A stretch of 33,935 nt of DNA from Caldilineaceae bacterium (GCA_023384455.1 JAHDWH010000049.1:1-33935); one strand, 5' to 3'. Positions 22,999 to 31,752 are shown, counted from the first letter of the stretch. Notes: generated by a model from the letters alone, not told the origin. Translations and numbers: made by a program.

Positions 22999-24023
22999 CA
23001 AAGTTTGGTGATTTCGTCCACGGGGAAGGTGGGAAAGGGGACGGCTTGCCCGCCGCGGGTGGCTGTGTAGCCGTCCGCGGCCGGGGTAATCTGGCCGATG
23101 ACCCGGCCTGCCCAGCCGATCTCGGCCCAGCGTTGCAGGAGGTGGGGAACGTTGGCCGGGGTCGCGGTAGCCAGCAGCGCGCCCGAGGCGATAGTGCCCA
23201 GTGGGTCCAGCCCAAATGCCTGGCACAATCTGGCGGCCAGGGGGTTGACGGCGATGGCGTCCAGATCGACGACCACACCGACTCCCCCGGCGTGGGCCAT
23301 CTCGCCGATAGCCGTGACAACGCCGCCTTCCGTGGGGTCGTGCATAGCTGTCACCAGACCGGCCCGGGCCCCGGCCAGGGCCGGCTGGACAACGCTGATG
23401 CCCGGTCGGTAGAGGTAGTCCGCGGCCGCGTCCACTTCGGCCCCATCCCAGCCCAGGGCGAGCAGCTCGGCGCGGCGCTCTCTGGCAATGATACTGGCGC
23501 CCTCGATGGGCACTTCCCCGGCCAGGAGAAGCTGATCGCCCGGGCGACAGCCGCGGCTGGTGATGGCTGCGCTGCGGGCGACCTGCCCCAGCAATGTCCC
23601 CGCCACCACAGGCTGATTGACCGCGGCCGTAATCTCCGTGTGCCCGCCAGCCACGACGATCCCCAGCCCGTGGCAGGCCCCGGCGATCTGGGCGAAGATG
23701 GCCTGGGTTGTCGCTTCGTTGCTGGATTGGGCGGGCAGGAGGAGGGTGGGCAGATAGAATAGGGGGGTTGCGCCGGTCACGGCCAGATCGTTGGCACAGA
23801 CATTGACCGCGTAGTAGCCGATGGCGTCGGTGGCAAAGGTGATGGGATCGCTTTTGGCAACCAGCAGTTGGTCAGCCGGAAAGTCGATGACCGCAGCGTC
23901 TTCCCCCACGCCGGGGCCAAGCAGCAGCCGGGGGTGGGCGGTGGGCAATTGCCTAAGCAGCCGGGAAAGCAGGTCCGCGGGCAGCTTGCCCGCGGACAGA
24001 ATTGTCGGTGTGGGTTGTTTCAT
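22992..24023 (-). CDS. AIR-synthase-related (PurM/HypE fold) protein
   Basis: A 343-residue two-domain protein of the PurM/HypE/ThiL/SelD superfamily. The ATP-binding N-terminal half has GPGVGEDAAVID and a metal-binding Asp, then NVCANDLAVTGATP and VVAGGHTEIT. The C-terminal half has HDPTEGGVVTAIGEMA. It lacks the C-terminal Cys that HypE uses to carry the cyano ligand, so it is not a standard HypE, and no hydrogenase genes are nearby. It probably performs an ATP-dependent activation of an unknown substrate. It follows a 32-codon membrane-peptide gene with a 25-nt gap. Confidence 0.88.
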   Translation of the reverse strand: MKQPTPTILSAGKLPADLLSRLLRQLPTAHPRLLLGPGVGEDAAVIDFPADQLLVAKSDPITFATDAIGYYAVNVCANDLAVTGATPLFYLPTLLLPAQSSNEATTQAIFAQIAGACHGLGIVVAGGHTEITAAVNQPVVAGTLLGQVARSAAITSRGCRPGDQLLLAGEVPIEGASIIARERRAELLALGWDGAEVDAAADYLYRPGISVVQPALAGARAGLVTAMHDPTEGGVVTAIGEMAHAGGVGVVVDLDAIAVNPLAARLCQAFGLDPLGTIASGALLATATPANVPHLLQRWAEIGWAGRVIGQITPAADGYTATRGGQAVPFPTFPVDEITKLWL

Positions 24024-24048
24024 CGACGGTAGTGCCTGGGTGAGAGTG

Positions 24049-24147
24049 TCAGCTGCCTGGGATGCGGCCCGTGGATGTGACTAGCAAGGCGGTAAAGAGG
24101 GCCAGAGCCAGGAGCAGATCAGTCAGATGATATTCTTGTTGGCGCAT
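24049..24147 (-). CDS. Small 32-residue single-TM peptide
   Basis: An ATG at 24147 preceded by AAGGAAGG at good spacing opens a 32-codon frame: polar N-terminus MRQQEYHLTD, a hydrophobic stretch LLLALALFTALLVT, then STGRIPGS and TGA. It is 25 nt upstream of the AIR-synthase-like gene on the same strand, so it could be the first gene of a two-gene unit. The strong ribosome site and clean TM profile support it; conservation is untested. Confidence 0.55.
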   Translation of the reverse strand: MRQQEYHLTDLLLALALFTALLVTSTGRIPGS

Positions 24148-24235
24148 TGTTGGCCTTCCTTGCCTGGGGCGTACTCGTCTGTGGTGCGGTCAAAACAGTC
24201 GGGTATAAGTATCCTGCAATTCCATTCGCTGTGCT

Positions 24236-24565
24236 ATGCGGATTAACACAGAGTTCTGGATAGCAAGAATACACTACTCCGCCTCGCCTAGTCGGACTGT
24301 CCGGCAACTGCCTTTGCACTCAAGTCAGACCATTTCCATCCGTTCCCAAGCACAGGAGGTCTGTTGTGAAAATAGAACACGGATGAACACGGAAAGAACG
24401 GATTTGCACGGATTCAATCTGCGAAAATCTGCGCAATCTGCGTCCGCTTTTCATTGCTCTCCGTACGCCCAGGCATATCGGCTGCCCTGAAAATAGCCAT
24501 TCGTACGTCGGACTGTTAGTCCGACCAGCGACGTTGCCGGTCGGACTAACAGTCCGACCTACATT
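24236..24565. repeat. Gap with CACGGATGAACACGG-type repeat and GTCGGACT palindromes
   Basis: The 24150-24606 gap has no gene. It carries CACGGATGAACACGG-like phrases (24378-24450), and a palindrome of two mini-hairpins (GTCGGACTGTTAGTCCGAC near 24504-24522; GTCGGACTAACAGTCCGACC near 24541-24560) ending CCTAC. A short related GTCGGACTGACAGCCCGA occurs at 28437-28455. Confidence 0.82.
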
Positions 24566-24606
24566 TTCATCCCCTGTGGCGCAACCCGTCGCATGGAGAA
24601 CTGTTC

Positions 24607-25755
24607 TCAATCTACGATATGAACCGGCATCCCCAAAAAGGAGAGGGCGTATAAGGTTGCGGCGTCCGCGTCCAGCAGCATTGCGCAGCCAAAGGTGGCC
24701 GGTTGGCCTACCAGTGTATCCCACAGTTTTTCCCCAGTGGACCATTCCACGGGCAGGCCGTGGATGCCATTTTCAAAGCTGCCCACGTCGTACAAGCCGA
24801 GCCAGAAGGGCATATCCAGACGGTAGGCGCTGCTCTGGGCCACCTCCTGTCTGGTCTTGATGGGAAAGCTGCCCGTGCGTGTAGCCCATTGGCCTTGACC
24901 GGTGCTGCACTTCCAGTCGTAGAGCGGGACATCATTCTGCATCACCCAGCAGCGCTGGCGGGTAATGCTTACAATAAACTCTGTCCCTGTGTGGGGGGTG
25001 GGTGGCAACTCTCTGCTCAAAACCGGCGGGCCGTAGGGAATACGCACCTCCAGGCCGTAGTAGATAGTCTGGGCATCGGGCAGGCCATTGTAGCGCATAA
25101 TGGCCTGGGGTGTAGTGTCATACATCTGGGCCAATTGGGACATTGTGTCGCCAAGCTGCACCTGGTGGTAAAAGAAGCCGGAGCGGGCAGGGCCAACTGG
25201 CTGACCCTTGCCTTCTTTCACCGGGCCGGGGATGAGTAACTCTTGTCCGGGGTGGATAGTATCGGCATTTTGGATGCGGTTGACGGCCATCAGCGCAGGC
25301 AGGGAGACGGCGTGGGCCTGGGCAATTAGCCCCAGACTTTCGCCGCTCTGTACAATATAGAGCGTATCCGGTGCAGCCACCCGCAGATCATCGGCGGTGG
25401 CCGGGAGAAGCAACTCTTGCCCGGCAGCCAATTCACTGCTTTCCGGCGGCAGATTATTCAATGCCAGGAGGGCTGCCAGGTTCACCCCGTGACGCAAGGC
25501 AATACCCCCCAGCGTATCGCCGCTGCGCACCAGTACACGGCGATTGAGCGAGACGATCCGGGGCAGAGCTGCTTCCTGGGCAATGGCCTGATCAGTCGAT
25601 AGCACGAATACAACGCCAGCCAGAAAGGCCAAAAGAATCGCCCAGTGGACGCCCAATCGAATCTGGGGTAGGAAAAGCCTGGGTCCCTGCAGAGCAGGTC
25701 TATTTGCCGGCAAAGGACTCATCGAGAATGGCTCCATAAGGGGTTTTGTCGTCAT
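24607..25755 (-). CDS. LysM and L,D-transpeptidase (YkuD) domain cell-wall protein
   Basis: A 382-residue envelope protein. A cytoplasmic N-terminus is followed by a TM or uncleaved signal (about 33-54). Three LysM repeats for glycan binding follow (about 72-118, 131-176, 195-240), then a YkuD-type domain (about 257-382). The domain keeps IHGLP with His332 and Cys357, but the canonical S/T-H-G-C-x-R motif reads T-F-G-C-A-M: the motif His is Phe355 and the Arg is lost. Activity may be altered or lost. The promoter lies at 25778-25806. Confidence 0.92.
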   Translation of the reverse strand: MTTKPLMEPFSMSPLPANRPALQGPRLFLPQIRLGVHWAILLAFLAGVVFVLSTDQAIAQEAALPRIVSLNRRVLVRSGDTLGGIALRHGVNLAALLALNNLPPESSELAAGQELLLPATADDLRVAAPDTLYIVQSGESLGLIAQAHAVSLPALMAVNRIQNADTIHPGQELLIPGPVKEGKGQPVGPARSGFFYHQVQLGDTMSQLAQMYDTTPQAIMRYNGLPDAQTIYYGLEVRIPYGPPVLSRELPPTPHTGTEFIVSITRQRCWVMQNDVPLYDWKCSTGQGQWATRTGSFPIKTRQEVAQSSAYRLDMPFWLGLYDVGSFENGIHGLPVEWSTGEKLWDTLVGQPATFGCAMLLDADAATLYALSFLGMPVHIVD

Positions 25756-25777
25756 TATCGATCTTCACGACAGATAT

Positions 25778-25806
25778 AGCCTATCCTTATTCAGCGGCTC
25801 TGTCAA
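25778..25806 (-). promoter_or_regulatory. Promoter of the LysM/L,D-transpeptidase gene
   Basis: On the minus strand, TTGACA (25801-25806) and TAGGCT (25778-25783) are spaced by 17 bp, ending about 23 nt before the ATG. Confidence 0.65.
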
Positions 25807-25903
25807 GCAATTGCACTGGCAAGGTTTTCTGCTACGTTCGTCCTATGTTATCATTCACCTGAATGTGCATTGGCGGCCCTCTTTTCCCAGCCAAGAGATT
25901 TCT

Positions 25904-26611
25904 ATGCTGCAACCTGATAACTATCCTCGACTGCTTGGACAAGCGCTCACTCTGGAACCCCAGCCTTTTGTTGAACTGGTGGACGACGATAACCCGTGGA
26001 TTGAGGGTCTCTTCTTTGCGTTCCTGATGGGTCTGCTGGTCGCTGCCGCGCGGCTTTTGGGTGGCCTGTTGCTTTCGGCAACCCTTCCACCGCCCGACGC
26101 TGTATTGGAAACGATCGTTGTTACCCTTCGACAAGCATCACCGGTTTCCTCTGGACAGTTCTTTAATACAGAGCTTTTGCTGCGTCAGATTTGGCCCTGG
26201 TTTCTGGCGGGCATCAATTATGGAAATGGCTGGCAACGGCTACTGGGATTGATTTTGATCCCGCTATTGTATATTGGCCAGTGGCTGCTCTACGCCAGCA
26301 TCGCCCACTGTGTGGCGCGCACAATGGGCGGCGGTGGCAAATATAGCGAGACGCTGGGTGCTTTGGCGTTGAGTCTGTCGCCACGGATTTTGCTGGGGGC
26401 GACGCTTATTCCTTTCGTCTCGATCAGCCCGCTGCTGTTGCACGGCTGGGGTGTGTTGATCGCTTATCGCGGGCTGGAAGTCGCCCACAATCTACCGCCG
26501 GGCAAGGCTGGGGTCTCCGCCCTGGCCCCTCTGGTTTTGGGCGGGCTTCTGGTCGTACTGGGCGGGGTTGCAGGGAGTGTCTGGATGGCTCTGGGTGGAG
26601 GTGGCGTATGA
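25904..26611 (+). CDS. Yip1-like integral membrane protein
   Basis: A 235-residue protein with about five hydrophobic segments (IEGLFFAFLMGLLVAAARLLGG, LGLILIPLLYIGQWLLYASIA, a GGKYSETLGALALSLSPRILLG stretch, LIPFVSISPLLLHGWGVLIAYRG and a final hydrophobic helix). The pattern of GGxxSxxxTLxxLALS...P before the last three TMs is that of bacterial Yip1-family proteins. The function is unknown. The ATG at 25904 is preferred because the open frame upstream starts in the promoter region. Its TGA overlaps the next gene's ATG, so the pair is co-translated and may form a heteromer. Confidence 0.75.
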   Translation: MLQPDNYPRLLGQALTLEPQPFVELVDDDNPWIEGLFFAFLMGLLVAAARLLGGLLLSATLPPPDAVLETIVVTLRQASPVSSGQFFNTELLLRQIWPWFLAGINYGNGWQRLLGLILIPLLYIGQWLLYASIAHCVARTMGGGGKYSETLGALALSLSPRILLGATLIPFVSISPLLLHGWGVLIAYRGLEVAHNLPPGKAGVSALAPLVLGGLLVVLGGVAGSVWMALGGGGV

Positions 26612-27324
26612 GATGGCAGCAATGGCTTCCTTCACCCCAACAGATGAGCAATGCGGCCCAAATGCGGCCCAATGCCTATACGGGAAGTACAATGCAGCAA
26701 GCGCTGGGTATGGTCGTATTGTTGGGGCTGTTGGCCGGCGTACCGCCCTTTATCGTTAATTGGATAGGGGCCGTGGGATCCGGCGCTGTTCTGCCTGTGG
26801 CGCGTCTGGCTGGTGTAGCCGAGGGCTTGGCAGAGTGGGACGGATTGCTACGGTTTGTAGGGCCTCTTTCTCCCCAGGCGTTGGCCGAGGTCGCCCAGAC
26901 CCTGGCCGGGCTGGAACAGCCGCTCCCTTTATGGCTGGCCGCAGGCTTGAGCAGCCTGGGCAAATGGCTCAACTGGCCTCTGGGCTGGATAGCCCTTTGG
27001 ATTGTCTACGGCGCTGGTGTGATGCTCGCCAATAAGGCTCTGGGCGGTCATGTGACCCTACAGCGTTTCTATGCGGCTACGGGATTTGCGGCTGTTCCAC
27101 TGCTTTTTACTGGCCTGCTACCCATTCCGTGTCTGGGTCTATTCGCCGGTGTTGGGGCTGTTGGTTGGTCTCTGGCCGTCTATATTCGGGCGAATGCAGA
27201 AGTTACTGGATTGTCTATGCCCCGGGCCGTGGCTGCGGTTTTGTTGCCTGCACCTGTCGGCGGCCTGATCTTCCTCTTTCTGGCCGGAATTTTTACGGCT
27301 ATATTAACACCCCTTTTGTTCTAG
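26608..27324 (+). CDS. Second Yip1-like integral membrane protein
   Basis: A 238-residue protein with about five TM segments. It has LGMVVLLGLLAGVPPFIVNWIG, a soluble loop of about 75 residues, WPLGWIALWIVYGAGVMLANKALGG, FYAATGFAAVPLLFTGLLP, LFAGVGAVGWSLAVYIRA, and a C-terminal hydrophobic helix. Layout and spacing parallel the preceding gene, with which it overlaps by ATGA. It is probably a paralogue or partner. Function unknown. Confidence 0.75.
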   Translation: MRWQQWLPSPQQMSNAAQMRPNAYTGSTMQQALGMVVLLGLLAGVPPFIVNWIGAVGSGAVLPVARLAGVAEGLAEWDGLLRFVGPLSPQALAEVAQTLAGLEQPLPLWLAAGLSSLGKWLNWPLGWIALWIVYGAGVMLANKALGGHVTLQRFYAATGFAAVPLLFTGLLPIPCLGLFAGVGAVGWSLAVYIRANAEVTGLSMPRAVAAVLLPAPVGGLIFLFLAGIFTAILTPLLF

Positions 27325-27449
27325 TACAGCTGGCGGGAACAGACCCACAATACCTGCTCTGCGCCGGTCTGTGACCGGCGACGGGTACACACCAGACGCC
27401 GCCGGGGCATGGACCCAGCGAGAGCGCCTGCAAGTGTTCTAATTGACTC

Positions 27450-27491
27450 GTAGTGTTTGGTGCGTATACTGAGTGATGCACCAAACATTAC
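27450..27491. repeat. TAGTGTTTGGTGC inverted repeat
   Basis: GTAGTGTTTGGTGC (27450-27463) and GCACCAAACATTAC (27478-27491) are inverted with one mismatch. The remainder of the 27325-27530 gap holds GC-rich repeat words and no gene. Confidence 0.82.
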
Positions 27492-27530
27492 GCCTTATGC
27501 AATTCATCCATCCCAGAGGACCTGTTGCCA

Positions 27531-28436
27531 ATGTACAATCTCCCCTTTGACAAGCCGGGCCGTTTTTGGCGCGGCAACCTGCACAGCCATTCCACCCTCT
27601 CCGACGGCGTGGATACGCCCGCAGCCATCTGCGCGGCCTACCGGGAAGCGGGTTACGACTTCCTCTCCCTGACCGACCACTTTATGGAGAAGTACGCCTA
27701 TCCCATCGCGGATACGCTGGCCTATCGCACAGACAATTTCACGACGATTCTGGGCGCGGAACTCCACACCGGGCAGATCGGCAACGGCACTGTCTGGCAC
27801 ATTCTGGCTGTGGGGCTGCCCGCGGATTTTGCCATCCCCAGCGCAGGGGAAAGCGGCCCGCAGATTGCCCAGCGGGCAATGGCTGCCGGCGCATTCGTGG
27901 CCGCGGCTCACCCCAGTTGGTATGCGCTGAGCGAAGCGGATGTGCTCTCTCTGGGGCATATCCACGCGGTGGAAATTTTCAACGGTATTGCAGGCGGCGA
28001 CAATGACCGGGCCGATAGCTGGCCTCTGCTCAATGTGCTGCTGGACCGGGGCTACCGTTACTTCGCCTGCGCCGCAGACGACGCCCACCGCAAACCGGGC
28101 TACACAGATTTTTGCGAAGGCTGGGTGCAGGTGAAAGCAGAGGAAAACAGCCCGGACCCACTGTTGGCCGCGCTCAAAGCCGGCCACTTCTATTCCAGCA
28201 CCGGGCCGGAAATCCACGACGTGCAGATTGTCCCCGGCAAAAGTGTAACAGTGCGCTGTTCGCCTGCCGTGCGCCTCTTTGTGACGGGCAGCAACCGCCA
28301 GAGCCGCCACGCCTGGGGGGATGGGCTGACCGAGGCCACGTTCGACATCTCCGCCATCAACAGCCCCTATCTGCGGGTCACAGTGCGCGACGGCCAGGGC
28401 AAACGGGCCTGGACAAATCCCATCTGGTTTGCGTAA
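27531..28436 (+). CDS. PHP-domain metal-dependent phosphoesterase
   Basis: A 301-residue PHP protein. The metal motifs are GNLHSHSTLSDG (H18, H20, D25), SLTDHF, GAELHT, AAHPSW, and a late DDAH (in CAADDAHRKPGY). PHP proteins hydrolyse phosphoesters using two or three metal ions. The ATG at 27531 has AGAGGA 10 nt upstream; a TTG at 27525 is an alternative. The C-terminal beta-rich region (about 225-301) includes VRCSPAVRLFVTGSNR. It is followed 41 nt later by a PfkB kinase, so the pair may act on one phosphorylated metabolite (inference). Confidence 0.9.
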   Translation: MYNLPFDKPGRFWRGNLHSHSTLSDGVDTPAAICAAYREAGYDFLSLTDHFMEKYAYPIADTLAYRTDNFTTILGAELHTGQIGNGTVWHILAVGLPADFAIPSAGESGPQIAQRAMAAGAFVAAAHPSWYALSEADVLSLGHIHAVEIFNGIAGGDNDRADSWPLLNVLLDRGYRYFACAADDAHRKPGYTDFCEGWVQVKAEENSPDPLLAALKAGHFYSSTGPEIHDVQIVPGKSVTVRCSPAVRLFVTGSNRQSRHAWGDGLTEATFDISAINSPYLRVTVRDGQGKRAWTNPIWFA

Positions 28437-28477
28437 GTCGGACTGACAGCCCGATCTACAGTGGCAAAGGCTTCTGA

Positions 28478-29392
28478 ATGACCTCTGACTTCGACGTTCT
28501 CTGTGTCGGTTTTGCCTGTTACGATCTCACCTTTTCCATCGACCACCACCTGGGGCCGGACGAAAAGGGGCGGGCCACCGGGCTGATCGGTTGCGGGGGT
28601 GGGCTGGCCGCTAATGCCGCGGTCACCGCGGCTCGTCTCGGCTATCGCACAGCCTTTGCTGGCTATCTGGGCAACGATCTCTACGGCGACGCGCATCTGG
28701 CCGAGTTTCAAGAATCCGCCGTGGACACATCCCTCGTCCTGCGCGGCGACCCGCCCACCTCCCTCTCTGCCATCCTCGTCAAGCCGGACGGGGCGCGCAC
28801 GCTGGTCAACTACCGGGAGGAGTTGCCCCAACTGGGGGCCAGCGCCGTCGATCTGGCCGAGAGTCCGGTAGGCGCGCTGCTCTTTGACGGCCATCAACAG
28901 AAACTGGCGATTTCGCTTATCGCCCAGGCGCGGCGGATGGGCATCCCTACGGTGCTGGACGCGGATTCGGTCAACGACGGCACGACGGCGTTGATGGGGC
29001 TGGTGGAATTTCTGGTCACGTCCGAGCGCTTCGGCCAGCAGTTCACCGGTTGTGAAGATGCGCTGGACGCCGCCATCAGCCTGGACAGCTATGCGCCAAC
29101 AGTTGTCGTCACCGCGGGCGAACGGGGGTTGGCCTGGCATTCCCGCGCCGACAGCCGCTTCGGTCCAGGTCAGGGCTGGTTCCCCCCTTTTGTCGTGGAA
29201 GTCATAGATACCACCGGCGCGGGGGATGCCTTTCACGGGGCCTTTGCCGCGGGTCTCTCCGCGGGGATGGGCTGGGAAGAAGTGCTGCGCTATGCCAGTG
29301 CGGTAGGCGCGCTCTGCTGCGCAAAGAATGGGGCGCGTATCGGGATTCCCACGGGAGGGGAGGTGGCGGCGTTCTTGCGCGGGAAGATGTAG
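28478..29392 (+). CDS. PfkB-family sugar or nucleoside kinase
   Basis: A 304-residue ribokinase-fold kinase. It has the N-terminal GCGGGLAANAAVTAARLG signature and YLGNDLYG, and the C-terminal DTTGAGDAFHGAFAAGL with the catalytic base Asp250. AAAGG lies shortly before the ATG. It phosphorylates a hydroxymethyl group of a sugar or nucleoside; specificity cannot be assigned. Its position after the PHP phosphoesterase suggests a shared pathway, though a palindrome-like repeat (28437-28455) lies between them. Confidence 0.92.
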   Translation: MTSDFDVLCVGFACYDLTFSIDHHLGPDEKGRATGLIGCGGGLAANAAVTAARLGYRTAFAGYLGNDLYGDAHLAEFQESAVDTSLVLRGDPPTSLSAILVKPDGARTLVNYREELPQLGASAVDLAESPVGALLFDGHQQKLAISLIAQARRMGIPTVLDADSVNDGTTALMGLVEFLVTSERFGQQFTGCEDALDAAISLDSYAPTVVVTAGERGLAWHSRADSRFGPGQGWFPPFVVEVIDTTGAGDAFHGAFAAGLSAGMGWEEVLRYASAVGALCCAKNGARIGIPTGGEVAAFLRGKM

Positions 29393-29400
29393 TGGATCGA

Positions 29401-29726
29401 GTCAGTTTTTCAAATAGCGGTCGTAATGCTCAGGCATCCTCTGCCTATCAACCACGGAAAACACGGAACACACTGAAAAGAAACGAAGAACTTCCGCGTA
29501 TTCTGTGGACTCGTCAAGAAATAAGTTCCATCCGGTGCGTCGCACTGTCCACGAAATGACTCTAGTCCGCAACCTCATCTGGACAGTGCGACGCACCAAA
29601 ACGGGAAGTTATTCTTTGACAAGCCCTGTGTATTCAGTGGTTATTTCTGTCGTTGGCTGGGTAGTTACGGTCATTGAAAGAAGTTCGACTTTTTCTGAAA
29701 AGTCGAACTTCACAAAGCCGAACGGC
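29401..29726. repeat. Gene-free gap with three different palindrome families
   Basis: The gap has CCACGGAAAACACGGAA-type phrases (29451-29510), and an 18-bp inverted pair GGTGCGTCGCACTGTCCA (29534-29551) with 29580-29597. It also has a hairpin AAGTTCGACTTTT (29681-29693) with 29698-29710. No gene is visible. The last hairpin recurs at 30637-30670 on the other side of the NmrA-like gene. Confidence 0.9.
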
Positions 29727-30577
29727 TACCCTCCCTCCCAACTTTCCCGGTGATCGATCACAAACTGGCGCAGGGTGCCCGGCGGACGGCTTAATAGCTG
29801 GGACAGGTCCGGCGTGATGGTGGCTGCGTTGCCCCGTCCAAGCGTGTAGAGCGCGGCCATCACCAGTGTCATCCCCAGCCCCCGCCCCAGGCGCAGGGAG
29901 TGGCGGACAAAGCCCAACACCGGCGGATTGGCGTAGTCGATCCGCCGCCCCAACACTTCGGAAAAGATAGCCGCCACCTCCGCGTAGGAGAGGGCTGCCC
30001 CGCCGGTCAGAGGATAGGCCCGGTTGGCGTGGCCATCTTCGGTCAGTGCGCGCACGGCCACCGCGGCAATGTCCCGCCCGTCCAAAAATGCGGTGCGGCT
30101 CTGGCCCGCGGGGATGACAATCCGGTTTTCGTCGGCAATCTCGGCCCGGTGGGTGGTGCTGAGATTCTGCATAAAGAAGCCGGCGCGCAGAAAAGTATAG
30201 GGGAGTCCGATAGCCCGGATGTGGGCTTCGATGGCGTGATGGGGGACAAAGCGGTTGCGCTCCACGCCGATCAGAGAGAGAAAGACCACCTGCTCCACCC
30301 CCGCGGCCTGGGCTGCGGAAACAAAGGGATTGATCACCCCTTTGGCGTCACCGATGGCTGGCGGGCGCACCAGCAGCAAGCGGCCTACCCCTGCCAGAGC
30401 CGCCCCATAGGTCGCTGGATCGGCAAAGTCGAAAGGCACAAAGTCGACACTTGTCTGGCCGGATGCAGCAGGCAATCGACGCGCCGCGGCCCGCACCGGG
30501 TGTCCAGCCTGCGCCAGCAGTCGTACCACTTCGCCGCCGACAGTACCCGTGGCCCCAGTAATCAGAATGGGTTTCAC
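29726..30577 (-). CDS. NmrA-like NAD(P)-binding oxidoreductase
   Basis: A 283-residue Rossmann protein with N-terminal ILITGATGTVGGEV (GxxGxxG at 8-14) and an AAARRLP basic cofactor-binding turn after strand 2, which favours NADP. It lacks the YxxxK of classical SDRs, as expected for NmrA-type members, and has PYTFLRAGFFMQN and ALSYAEVAAIFSEVLGR. It may be a sensor or a reductase. The gene is flanked on both sides by the same TTCGACTTTT hairpin (29681-29710, 30637-30670), which is unusual. Confidence 0.9.
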   Translation of the reverse strand: MKPILITGATGTVGGEVVRLLAQAGHPVRAAARRLPAASGQTSVDFVPFDFADPATYGAALAGVGRLLLVRPPAIGDAKGVINPFVSAAQAAGVEQVVFLSLIGVERNRFVPHHAIEAHIRAIGLPYTFLRAGFFMQNLSTTHRAEIADENRIVIPAGQSRTAFLDGRDIAAVAVRALTEDGHANRAYPLTGGAALSYAEVAAIFSEVLGRRIDYANPPVLGFVRHSLRLGRGLGMTLVMAALYTLGRGNAATITPDLSQLLSRPPGTLRQFVIDHRESWEGG

Positions 30578-30622
30578 AAAATCTCCTTTTAGATTGGGAA
30601 ATAGCCACGGATGAACAGATTG

Positions 30623-30670
30623 GAAGTTCGACTTTCAGAAGTTCGACTTTTCGGAAAAAGTCGAACTTCT
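30623..30670. repeat. TTCGACTTTT hairpin with partial extra copy
   Basis: AGAAGTTCGACTTTT (30637-30651) pairs with 30656-30670 around loop CGGA; a partial copy GAAGTTCGACTTTC lies at 30623-30636. It matches the hairpin at 29681-29710. Confidence 0.9.
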
Positions 30671-30678
30671 AAAAGGTG

Positions 30679-31752
30679 TTAGGACGGCTCGACCACAAGA
30701 ACGTTGGATCCAAGCGCCTCCGACACCTGCTGCTCCAGCCCATCCGCCTCGTAGCGCAAACGGCGCAGGGCCGCAGGCTTGGCCCCTTTGGGCAGCTTGC
30801 CCAGATTACAGACCGGTTCGCCGGGGCTGATGGCGGGCAGGGTGGTCATCCCGATTACCACCGCGTCGAAGGGCGCGGTGAGGACGCTGCGTTCCTGGCC
30901 CAGGAGAGTTGTGTTGGTGGCCAGGGGGTGGCCTTTTTCAATCAGATCGCCGGGTTTGATGTGGAACTGCAAAAAGCCACCCAATTCGGCCCGCACCCAT
31001 TGGGACTTTTCGATCACCACCTGATAGCCAGGACTGGACGGGGGTGTGTCCAGCATTTCCAGGCCGCGCAACACATTCTTCACCCCGCGGGTGGCCGAGG
31101 CCACAATCCCCGGCTCCACCTTCCAGACCTCCCCCCCCTCCATCAGTATCGTCGGGCAGCCAGCCAGACAGGCTTCCCGGCGGAACGCGCCGGACGGTCC
31201 CTTTTTGTTGATAATAATCTCGCAGCCAAAGGCTTCGGCCAGCCAGCGCACGTTCGGATTGGTCAGATCGCCCCGCACATTCGGGTAGTTTGTGCGGCGC
31301 ACCGCGGCTGTGTGCAGGTCGATGCCGTAGTCGGCCCGACAGACAATTTCGTCGAAAATATGGTGGGCCAGACGACCGGCCTGACTGCCGCTGGCCGAGC
31401 CGGGGAAGGAGCGGTTCAGGTCCCGGCGGTCGGGCAGATAGCGGGAGTGGCGCTCGAAGGCGAGCAGATTGAGGACGGGGATGAGAATGAGCGCGCCCCG
31501 GGACAGGCGCAGTTCCGTGTCCTGAATTAACTGGCGGATGGCCCCGGTGCCGTTGATCTCGTCGCCGTGGATGGCTGCGCTGACGAAGACAACGGGGCCA
31601 TCCTCCTCGGCCCGGCGGATGTGGATGGGAATCTGCACGTTCATTCCGCTGTAGCTCTCGCCCACAACCAGCATCACATCCCGGAATTCCCCCGGAGCAA
31701 TCTTCTCGCCAAACCAGTCATCAATCGGCTTACGTGTGTGGGCTTCAGGCAT
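30679..31752 (-). CDS. AspA/AstE-type zinc deacylase (succinylglutamate desuccinylase family)
   Basis: A 357-residue M14-like deacylase. The zinc motif is AAIHGDEINGTGA (H62, E65) with third ligand H147 in GIDLHTAAV. The substrate-binding RDLNRSFPG is at 110-118. A C-terminal beta domain (about 265-345) ends the protein. Family members cut acyl or aminoacyl amide bonds. The ATG at 31752 overlaps the end of the RimK-like gene by 8 nt, so it is co-translated with the ligase and probably removes what the ligase adds (inference from context; this grouping with RimK and RimB is known in other bacteria). Confidence 0.9.
   Translation of the reverse strand: MPEAHTRKPIDDWFGEKIAPGEFRDVMLVVGESYSGMNVQIPIHIRRAEEDGPVVFVSAAIHGDEINGTGAIRQLIQDTELRLSRGALILIPVLNLLAFERHSRYLPDRRDLNRSFPGSASGSQAGRLAHHIFDEIVCRADYGIDLHTAAVRRTNYPNVRGDLTNPNVRWLAEAFGCEIIINKKGPSGAFRREACLAGCPTILMEGGEVWKVEPGIVASATRGVKNVLRGLEMLDTPPSSPGYQVVIEKSQWVRAELGGFLQFHIKPGDLIEKGHPLATNTTLLGQERSVLTAPFDAVVIGMTTLPAISPGEPVCNLGKLPKGAKPAALRRLRYEADGLEQQVSEALGSNVLVVEPS

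Noticed and set aside
22992-24023. Hydrogenase maturation protein HypE
   Set aside because: It lacks the C-terminal Cys that carries the carbamoyl/cyano group, and no hyp or hydrogenase genes are nearby.
24119-24319. 66-codon minus-strand open frame
   Set aside because: It is out of frame with the 32-codon TM peptide, lacks a ribosome site, and its composition is that of repeat DNA.
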